Below, one piece after another: positions 6,691 to 11,301 of a DNA stretch of 11,301 nucleotides (position 1 is its first letter; every line of letters starts with the position of its first letter). The translations under genes were made by a program, and so were the position numbers. The notes under the pieces are model-generated. The model saw nothing but the letters and a program-made list of their open reading frames with translations. It ran no database searches and was not told where the DNA came from. The stretch covers positions 1 to 11,301 of the forward strand of contig JAEZDC010000026.1 of NCBI GenBank assembly GCA_023429825.1, written 5' to 3'. Source of the DNA: Bacteroidota bacterium. GTDB lineage: Bacteria; Bacteroidota; Bacteroidia; Chitinophagales; Chitinophagaceae.

Positions 6691-8775
6691 ATGGCTGAGC
6701 AAAAGTTCAAACCGTTCATTCCGAATGATCTTAAGATGAAAGAGTTTACCCTTAAATCAGTTTTAGTAGGGAGCATCTTCGGAATTATTTTTGGAGCAGC
6801 TACCGTTTACCTGGCACTAAAAGCAGGATTGACTGTTTCTGCGTCTATTCCTATTGCGGTAATTGCTATTACTCTAGGCAGAAGATTTTTAAAGACTACT
6901 ATTCTTGAAAATAATATTATCCAGACAACGGGGTCGGCAGGTGAAAGTGTGGCAGCAGGTGTAGTGTTTACATTACCAGGTTTTCTTTTTTTAAGTGATC
7001 CTGAAAGCGCCAACTTCTTCAATTACATGACCATTCTTACGTTGGCCATCTTCGGTGGAATTCTTGGAACGCTGATGATGATACCCCTAAGAAAATCACT
7101 GATCGTAAAAGAGCATAACGTACTTCCTTATCCTGAAGGAACTGCCTGCGGCGACGTATTGATTGCGGGAGAAAAAGGTGGGAACTTTGCCAAGACAGCG
7201 TTTTGGGGATTAGGCTTTGCGTTTGTGTATGCCTTACTACAGAAAGTTTTTCACGTGATAGCTGAGGCTCCTTACTACATGACTAAGCAGGCAAATAGAT
7301 TTTTTCCTTCTGCAAGGGTAAGTGGGGAAATCACTCCTGAATATTTAGGAGTGGGTTATATCATCGGGCCAAAGATTGCAGGTGTACTTGTAGCAGGAGG
7401 AGTTTTTGCATGGCTTGTTGCTATTCCATTACTTGCTTCTCTTGTTCCTGCTGAAGTGATCGCATTGCAGCAACAGAAGTTGGGTTACCTGGCGGACATG
7501 GCGGTTGCTGGAGGAAGAGGCGGATGGGATCCTGTAACAAAAACATTCGGAGATTATTCTGCTGCTATTTATTATGCATATATCAGGCAGATTGGCGCCG
7601 GCGCTGTGGCTGCAGGTGGTTTTATTACCCTTATCAAAACAATCCCAACCATAATCACTTCCTTTAAAGGAAGCCTGGGCTCTCTTAAGAAGAGTGATAA
7701 CGATGCTGATGCTGCAGTTCCAAGAACTGAAAGAGACCTTTCAATGAAAGTAGTTGGTATAGGAAGCTTAGTATTGATCTTATTGATGGCTTTTCTTCCA
7801 CAAATTCCTGGTGATAGTGTAGGTCAGAAATTGTTGATCGGTTTATTGGTTGTAATATTCGGAGCTTTCTTCGTAACGGTTTCTTCAAGAATCGTTGGAT
7901 TGATCGGCTCTTCTAATAATCCTATCAGTGGGATGACGATTGCAACCTTAATGGGAACATGTCTCATCTTTATCGCAGTTGGCTGGAGCGGTAAAACGTA
8001 TGAGCCAATGGCTTTAGTGGTGGGCGGTTTGATTTGTATTGCGGCCGCCAACGCTGGTGCTACTTCACAGGATCTTAAGAGTGGATATATAGTAGGTGCT
8101 ACACCAAAATATCAACAGATCGCTTTATTCATTGGGGTTATCGTTTCATCTATCGTAATAGGGCTGACGGTAAAGTTTCTTGATACACCAACTGCAGCGA
8201 TGCTGGCAGAAAACCCTACTATGAAGCACGCTATCGGTTCTGCAACTTATCCTGCGCCACAAGGAACATTGATGGCAACATTGGCAAAAGGAATTCTATC
8301 ATTCAATCTTGATTGGCAATTTGTTCTGGTAGGCGTATTCCTCGCTATAGTAATGGAGCTCTGCGGTATCAAATCACTCAGCTTTGCGGTGGGAGCTTAC
8401 CTTCCTTTATCAACTACTTTACCCATATTTATCGGAGGCGCAATAAGAGGATTGGTTACATGGAGTAAGCTGAAGAAAGATGAATCTGTTGCACAGGAAG
8501 AGGAACTGGGTAAAGGAAGTTTGTTTGCTACCGGGCTTGTTGCAGGTGGCGCTGTTGCAGGTGTGATAATTGCCGTACTCTCAGGCTTTGATACTACGGC
8601 AGCAGGATTAGCTACAGTCAATGCAGAACATGGATTAACAAGTTCATTAGGCGAAGGAGGATACTTTATATTAGGGGTTGCATTGTTTGCTGTGATGGGA
8701 TATACTTTATATAAAGTAGCGATGAAAAAAGATAAACACTTTGAAGGATTGGATTCTAATAATCCAAAGATGTAA
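6691..8775 (+). CDS. OPT-family oligopeptide transporter
   Basis: Polytopic inner-membrane transporter of the OPT superfamily (PF03169), 694 aa, consistent with the bacterial OPT group. The N-terminal block includes the first helices (about 20-65) and TTGSAGESVAAGVVFTLPG (79-97). LPYPEGTACGDVL (145-157) is the highly conserved PYPEG segment. SSNNPISGMTIATLMG (407-422) matches the OPT motif SNNPxSGMTI. NAGATSQDLKSGYIVGATP (454-472) is the conserved QDLKxGyxxGATP block. A basic and acidic cytoplasmic linker follows at about 593-606. OPT members move oligopeptides, glutathione conjugates or metal-chelate complexes in eukaryotes; bacterial substrates are mostly untested, so peptide uptake is supported here mainly by the two POT neighbours. 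The ATG at 6691 gives the typical short polar N-terminus (MAEQKFKPFIPNDLKMKEFT). The gene is isolated between two terminators, so it is probably monocistronic. Confidence 0.94.
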   Translation: MAEQKFKPFIPNDLKMKEFTLKSVLVGSIFGIIFGAATVYLALKAGLTVSASIPIAVIAITLGRRFLKTTILENNIIQTTGSAGESVAAGVVFTLPGFLFLSDPESANFFNYMTILTLAIFGGILGTLMMIPLRKSLIVKEHNVLPYPEGTACGDVLIAGEKGGNFAKTAFWGLGFAFVYALLQKVFHVIAEAPYYMTKQANRFFPSARVSGEITPEYLGVGYIIGPKIAGVLVAGGVFAWLVAIPLLASLVPAEVIALQQQKLGYLADMAVAGGRGGWDPVTKTFGDYSAAIYYAYIRQIGAGAVAAGGFITLIKTIPTIITSFKGSLGSLKKSDNDADAAVPRTERDLSMKVVGIGSLVLILLMAFLPQIPGDSVGQKLLIGLLVVIFGAFFVTVSSRIVGLIGSSNNPISGMTIATLMGTCLIFIAVGWSGKTYEPMALVVGGLICIAAANAGATSQDLKSGYIVGATPKYQQIALFIGVIVSSIVIGLTVKFLDTPTAAMLAENPTMKHAIGSATYPAPQGTLMATLAKGILSFNLDWQFVLVGVFLAIVMELCGIKSLSFAVGAYLPLSTTLPIFIGGAIRGLVTWSKLKKDESVAQEEELGKGSLFATGLVAGGAVAGVIIAVLSGFDTTAAGLATVNAEHGLTSSLGEGGYFILGVALFAVMGYTLYKVAMKKDKHFEGLDSNNPKM

Positions 8776-8778
8776 TTC

Positions 8779-8804
8779 AAAAGCCTCTCCAACGAGAGGC
8801 TTTT
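8779..8804. terminator. Bidirectional intrinsic terminator between convergent genes
   Basis: A perfect 11-bp inverted repeat: AAAAGCCTCTC (8779-8789) and GAGAGGCTTTT (8794-8804) around a CAAC loop. On the plus strand it continues as TTTTCTTTT, ending the OPT transcript 3 bp after its stop codon. On the minus strand the stem ends in TTTTGAATT, ending the acyltransferase operon. The A/T arms serve as tails for both directions. Confidence 0.9.
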
Positions 8805-8807
8805 CTT

Positions 8808-9698
8808 TTATACAACTAATTTTCTGTGCTTCTCTTCATCAAATTCATGTTTCCATCTTCTGTGGCTCCATAAATAATTCGCCGGTTCTTTTCGTATTCC
8901 TTCTTCAATCATTCGCACCATTTCCTTTGTAATACCACCCTCAGGAAAATTTTTAGGTTCAGTAGTGATCAATGTATATTCAAAATGATAGAAGCCTCGT
9001 TTAGGTTTTTGAAAGTCAACAAATATTACTGCTGAGTTTGCTGACTTAGAGCTTTTTTCCGGCCCCTTTACAAAAGGTGTAAGCTTGCCGAAGAAAGGAA
9101 CCCAATACGCATTATCCGGGTTTCCCGGCGCCTGGTCGGCTACCAAACCCATAGAATATTTTGTCTTCGCATGTTTTAAAAATTCTGCTCTGTAATTTGT
9201 AGCAGATATCATATTCGAACCAAACCTGCTTCTGAGTTTATAGATCAGCTTGTCAAAAGCCTTATTTGCAACAGGCATATACACCACCAAAAAATTGAAT
9301 TTACCTTCCAATGCAACTTGGTAATTTACAAACTCCCAGCTAAAGAAATGACCTGATACTAATGCAACACTTGGAACATGATCATAGAGATCATTCATTA
9401 CTTCCACGTTACTACTAAAGCGTTTCCTGAAATCTTTTTTACTTACTGTAAGTAACTTGATGATCTCGATGAAGCTATCTGTAAAATTTCTATAGAACTC
9501 TTTCGCAATCTGTATTTTTTCAGCTTCAGTTTTATCTGGAAATGCACGAGAAATATTTTGCATCACTATTTGTTTCCTGTACCCAAAAACATAATAGATA
9601 AGCAGGTAGCAGAAGTCGCTCAATATATAAATCACTCTCCACGGAAGGAGCGAAAGCAAATAAAAGAATCCATAAACAACATAATACAACAACCGCAT
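8808..9698 (-). CDS. LpxL/HtrB-type lipid A biosynthesis acyltransferase
   Basis: Inner-membrane acyltransferase that adds secondary acyl chains to lipid A (or a related acylation; family PF03279, LPLAT superfamily), acting on the cytoplasmic face. From the chosen ATG it is 296 aa, close to the usual 290-310. It has an N-terminal membrane anchor (MRLLYYVVYGFFYLLSLLP), the catalytic H-x4-E motif in SGHFFSWEF (H117, E122), the DQAPG segment (188-192), and the C-terminal PANYLWSHRRWK block (272-283), all family hallmarks. A TTG at 9734 would add 12 residues and overlap the upstream 2H gene by 8 bp. I prefer the ATG at 9698 because homologues begin right at the YYxxYGFFYLLSLLP helix. It is the last gene of a three-gene operon, 28 bp after the 2H phosphoesterase. 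Whether it acts on lipid A, ornithine lipid or another acceptor cannot be decided here. Confidence 0.92.
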   Translation of the reverse strand: MRLLYYVVYGFFYLLSLLPWRVIYILSDFCYLLIYYVFGYRKQIVMQNISRAFPDKTEAEKIQIAKEFYRNFTDSFIEIIKLLTVSKKDFRKRFSSNVEVMNDLYDHVPSVALVSGHFFSWEFVNYQVALEGKFNFLVVYMPVANKAFDKLIYKLRSRFGSNMISATNYRAEFLKHAKTKYSMGLVADQAPGNPDNAYWVPFFGKLTPFVKGPEKSSKSANSAVIFVDFQKPKRGFYHFEYTLITTEPKNFPEGGITKEMVRMIEEGIRKEPANYLWSHRRWKHEFDEEKHRKLVV

Positions 9699-9726
9699 AG
9701 CTGCAAAGAAAGACAGCTCATCCTGC

Positions 9727-10383
9727 TTACCCAAATAAATCTCCCTGCTTTACATCAACAGGCAAGTTCTCAAGTTTAAACCTGTCAACCACCTGGTAAG
9801 CCTTGCTGCCGGACGCTCTCTTTAAAAACAATAACTGATCTGCAATAAAACTTCCTTTGAAATGACTGTTTGAATATTCCAGCCATCCTTTTTCGTACTG
9901 CCATGGCAACAACTTTCTTGCAATAGCGATATGTGGTTCGCTCATAAAGTGCGGTTTGTTGTCTTTGTTGATCGTCATCAAAGTCTGCGCTTCTTTCAAC
10001 TTCTTCGCAATTGCTTTTATCGGCTCCTGCGTTTTTACTTTTATGTAGATGGTATGCGAAGGGAAGCTTCCGAAATCTTCAAGATCAACTTTGAAAGCAG
10101 GTAAAGACATCGCCAGCAGTTTTATCCTGTTCTGTAATTGTTGTTCTTTCATCTCATACTGGCTAAATCGAACAATAGCAATATGTAGTTTTAAGGCAGT
10201 TGTCATTGTATTCTCATACGTAGCTGCGAATTCCTGTTTCAGCTTCATGATCTTATTGTACAGATCTTCATGCGGAGCTAACACAACCAGGTATTCTGCT
10301 GGCTTCAACTCCTTGCCAAATGCGTCACCAAAATCAGGCAATGTAAATTCTTTCGATATTCTTCCTTTATATGTTAATGCCAT
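9727..10383 (-). CDS. 2H phosphoesterase / 2'-5' RNA ligase-like protein with HxA motifs
   Basis: Soluble 218-aa member of the 2H phosphoesterase superfamily (2_5_RNA_ligase2/LigT-like). Family enzymes hydrolyse or form 2',5' or cyclic phosphodiester bonds in RNA or nucleotides using two H-x-T/S motifs. Here the two motifs are LHIAI (H67, A69) and PHIAI (H151, A153): both histidines are kept but both Thr/Ser positions are Ala. The FPSHTIYIKV strand (107-116) between them also matches the family. It is a diverged tandem paralogue of the upstream gene, sharing EYLhVhAP/NP near the N-terminus, the FPxxHTIYhxV segment and the overall spacing. Start: a TTG at 10404 is possible, but the ATG at 10383 (MALTYKGRIS) matches the paralogue's length and leaves a 28-bp gap. 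Native substrate unknown; activity may be reduced or altered. Confidence 0.82.
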   Translation of the reverse strand: MALTYKGRISKEFTLPDFGDAFGKELKPAEYLVVLAPHEDLYNKIMKLKQEFAATYENTMTTALKLHIAIVRFSQYEMKEQQLQNRIKLLAMSLPAFKVDLEDFGSFPSHTIYIKVKTQEPIKAIAKKLKEAQTLMTINKDNKPHFMSEPHIAIARKLLPWQYEKGWLEYSNSHFKGSFIADQLLFLKRASGSKAYQVVDRFKLENLPVDVKQGDLFG

Positions 10384-10411
10384 GTCTTCTTTTATAATAC
10401 TCAAAATGATT

Positions 10412-11008
10412 TCACTCAGGTAATAACCTGAAAAGATTCACCTGCTTACAAGCATCAAACTGGTGCGTTCGTTTAAGTAACACGAGTTCTTTTACTTCAA
10501 ACTCTGCATGGAATTCCTTCTGTGCGTAATCCATCATTGCTTTCTCATATACACTCATATCAATTCTTCTTGCGAGTGTTAAATGCGGATTGGTAATAAG
10601 ATGCGCCTTCGGTAATCCATTTGCCCTTACCAATTCATCAACCACCTTCAGGTCTTTTGCCAACTGTTTAAAAGGAAGATGATCCTGTACTCTTAAATAG
10701 ATCGTATGTGCATTCGGAAACCCGCTGTAATTATTCAATGCAACTTTAAAGCTCTTATGCGCACTGATCACTTTATACATCCATCGCAGCAATGTTTCCT
10801 CCAGTTCTTCCTTCGCCAGGAAATTCGCCACAGTTATATGCGGCTTCGAAGCAATGCCATTTCTCCTGCCGTATTTGTCAGAAAAATTTTTCTTTTCATT
10901 CATTACCTGCTGCCAAACTTCTTCTACCGGGTTGGCTACCAGCAGGTACTCTTTAACAACGCTTCCTTTAAAGCAAGGCTGATGTGAATAATTTACTACC
11001 GCTTCCAT
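10412..11008 (-). CDS. 2H phosphoesterase / 2'-5' RNA ligase-like protein, canonical HxT motifs
   Basis: 198-aa 2H phosphoesterase superfamily protein with both canonical motifs: KPHITVA (H57, T59) and NPHLTLA (H142, T144), plus the family strand GFPNAHTIYLRV (96-107). Such enzymes act on 2',3'-cyclic or 2',5' phosphodiesters in RNA or nucleotides; the cellular substrate here is unknown. The open frame runs upstream to an ATG at 11137, but that start would overlap the divergent UmuD-like gene by 69 bp and add a 43-residue N-terminus unlike the family. The ATG at 11029 falls inside the promoter candidate. The ATG at 11008 (MEAVVNYSHQ) matches the paralogue and leaves a short leader after the promoter. 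It is the first gene of the minus-strand operon 2H-2H-acyltransferase and diverges from the UmuD-like gene across 60 bp. Confidence 0.85.
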   Translation of the reverse strand: MEAVVNYSHQPCFKGSVVKEYLLVANPVEEVWQQVMNEKKNFSDKYGRRNGIASKPHITVANFLAKEELEETLLRWMYKVISAHKSFKVALNNYSGFPNAHTIYLRVQDHLPFKQLAKDLKVVDELVRANGLPKAHLITNPHLTLARRIDMSVYEKAMMDYAQKEFHAEFEVKELVLLKRTHQFDACKQVNLFRLLPE

Positions 11009-11017
11009 ATAAACTAA

Positions 11018-11049
11018 TTTGTTTGGCATAAAAATACTAAATAATTTAG
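11018..11049 (+). promoter_or_regulatory. Candidate promoter for the UmuD-like gene
   Basis: TTTG (11018-11021) and TAATTTAG (11042-11049) are separated by 20 bp; one mismatch to TTTG-N19-21-TAnnTTTG. The start of transcription would be near 11056, about 13 nt before the ATG at 11069. It overlaps the opposing promoter candidate. Confidence 0.42.
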
Positions 11050-11059
11050 CTAAAGCAAA
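11029..11059 (-). promoter_or_regulatory. Candidate promoter for the 2H-2H-acyltransferase operon
   Basis: On the minus strand, TTTG (11056-11059) and TATTTTTA (11029-11036) are separated by 19 bp, matching TTTG-N19-21-TAnnTTTG except for the final base. Predicted transcription start near 11023 gives about a 15-nt leader to the ATG at 11008, which supports that start codon over the two upstream ATGs. Confidence 0.42.
11037..11049. promoter_or_regulatory. 13-bp palindrome, candidate operator between divergent genes
   Basis: CTAAAT-A-ATTTAG is a perfect 6-1-6 palindrome covering the -7 element of the UmuD-side promoter candidate and lying inside the spacer of the opposing one. A dimeric repressor bound here could block both. 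LexA would be the natural guess beside a umuD-like gene, but I know of no established Bacteroidota LexA motif that this matches. Confidence 0.35.
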
Positions 11060-11068
11060 CTTTGTTAT

Positions 11069-11301
11069 ATGGAATGGGAAAACTTTCAAGCTGCCGCTTA
11101 TAACGGCACAAAACACTTTACGCAGCACGATGTACATTCAGCTAATGCCACGGGCTTCGGCGCTGCAGCAGATGATTATTCTGAACGAGGGATCGATTTA
11201 AACGAACAACTCATCTACAACAAGCCCGCAACTTTTTTCTTTCGTATGAATGGCGATGCAATGGAGTACGCCGGCATTCAAAATGGTGATGTACTAATCG
11301 T
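11069..11301 (+). CDS. umuD: UmuD-like S24/LexA-family protein, catalytic Ser replaced by Ala (3' end beyond window)
   Basis: 5' part of a UmuD homologue, 77 full codons. UmuD normally undergoes RecA-stimulated self-cleavage, and the product UmuD' joins UmuC as error-prone DNA polymerase V in the SOS response. From T28 onward the sequence aligns without gaps to my recalled E. coli UmuD C24-V74, with roughly half the positions identical: blocks GF...DY.E..IDLN (29-45), PATFFF (53-58), GDxM..AGI..GDVLIV (62-78). Two key positions differ. The catalytic nucleophile Ser of GDSM is Ala64 (codon GCA, 11258-11260), and the Cys of the Cys-Gly cleavage site is Thr28. The catalytic Lys lies beyond the window. 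The ATG at 11069 gives a 28-residue N-terminal arm, like full-length UmuD, so it is not a pre-trimmed UmuD'. A umuC-like polymerase gene would be expected downstream. The symbol denotes homology, not proven function. Confidence 0.85.
   Translation, partial: MEWENFQAAAYNGTKHFTQHDVHSANATGFGAAADDYSERGIDLNEQLIYNKPATFFFRMNGDAMEYAGIQNGDVLI

Noticed and set aside
8397..8792. 131-codon minus-strand open frame at the 3' end of the OPT gene
   Set aside because: Antisense shadow rich in Pro/Ala/Thr from Gly/Ala/Val-rich membrane codons, and it runs across the terminator hairpin.
9699..9734. TTG start for the acyltransferase overlapping the 2H gene by 8 bp
   Set aside because: TTG is less likely than the ATG at 9698, which starts right at the conserved N-terminal helix; the overlap is not excluded but not needed.
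10384..10404. TTG start for the second 2H gene
   Set aside because: A normal ATG at 10383 gives a length close to the paralogue and a gap consistent with the rest of the operon.
10049..10423. 124-codon plus-strand open frame opposite the second 2H gene
   Set aside because: Shadow of the real minus-strand gene; no recognisable protein features.
11009..11137. N-terminal extension of the first 2H phosphoesterase to the ATG at 11137 (or 11029)
   Set aside because: The 11137 start overlaps the divergent UmuD-like coding region by 69 bp and adds residues unlike the family. The 11029 ATG sits in the -7 element of the promoter candidate. The ATG at 11008 matches the paralogue's N-terminus.

Overview
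This window looks like ordinary chromosome from a member of the Bacteroidota, most likely a Chitinophagaceae-type bacterium. The evidence is a moderately AT-rich composition, start codons preceded by A/T-rich sequence with no clear Shine-Dalgarno motif, several promoter candidates resembling the Bacteroidota pattern TTTG-N19-21-TAnnTTTG, and proteins that read like Bacteroidota homologues. The lineage is inferred from style and recognition, not from a search.

Left part (1-3017, minus strand): purD (phosphoribosylamine-glycine ligase) is followed 32 bp later by a RimJ/RimL-type GNAT acetyltransferase. After a gap with a possible terminator and a good promoter candidate comes the start of mreB, the actin-like cell-shape gene, whose C-terminal end runs off the window.

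Centre (3147-8775, plus strand): three peptide-uptake genes lie in a row, two POT/PTR2-family proton-coupled di/tripeptide transporters and one OPT-family oligopeptide transporter. Hairpin terminators follow each gene. The second transporter gene begins only 11 bp after the end of the first gene's terminator T-tract. The two POT proteins carry different insertions at the same place, the periplasmic TM7-TM8 loop: a putative extra two-helix membrane hairpin in the first and a hydrophilic domain-sized loop in the second. An 11-bp perfect bidirectional terminator closes this block.

Right part (8808-11008, minus strand): a compact operon holds two tandem paralogous 2H phosphoesterases (2'-5' RNA ligase-like) followed by an LpxL/HtrB-type lipid A acyltransferase. 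One 2H paralogue has the canonical pair of HxT motifs; the other has HxA in both.

Right edge (11069-11301, plus strand): the 5' part of a UmuD-like gene (S24/LexA-type SOS mutagenesis protein) diverges from the 2H operon. It aligns without gaps to E. coli UmuD, but the residue matching the catalytic serine is alanine. The 60-bp divergent region contains overlapping back-to-back promoter candidates and a 13-bp palindrome. The dead-looking UmuD and this shared control region are the most unusual things in the window. I saw no tRNA, rRNA, CRISPR array, insertion sequence or phage structure, and no stretch over 300 bp lacks a gene.
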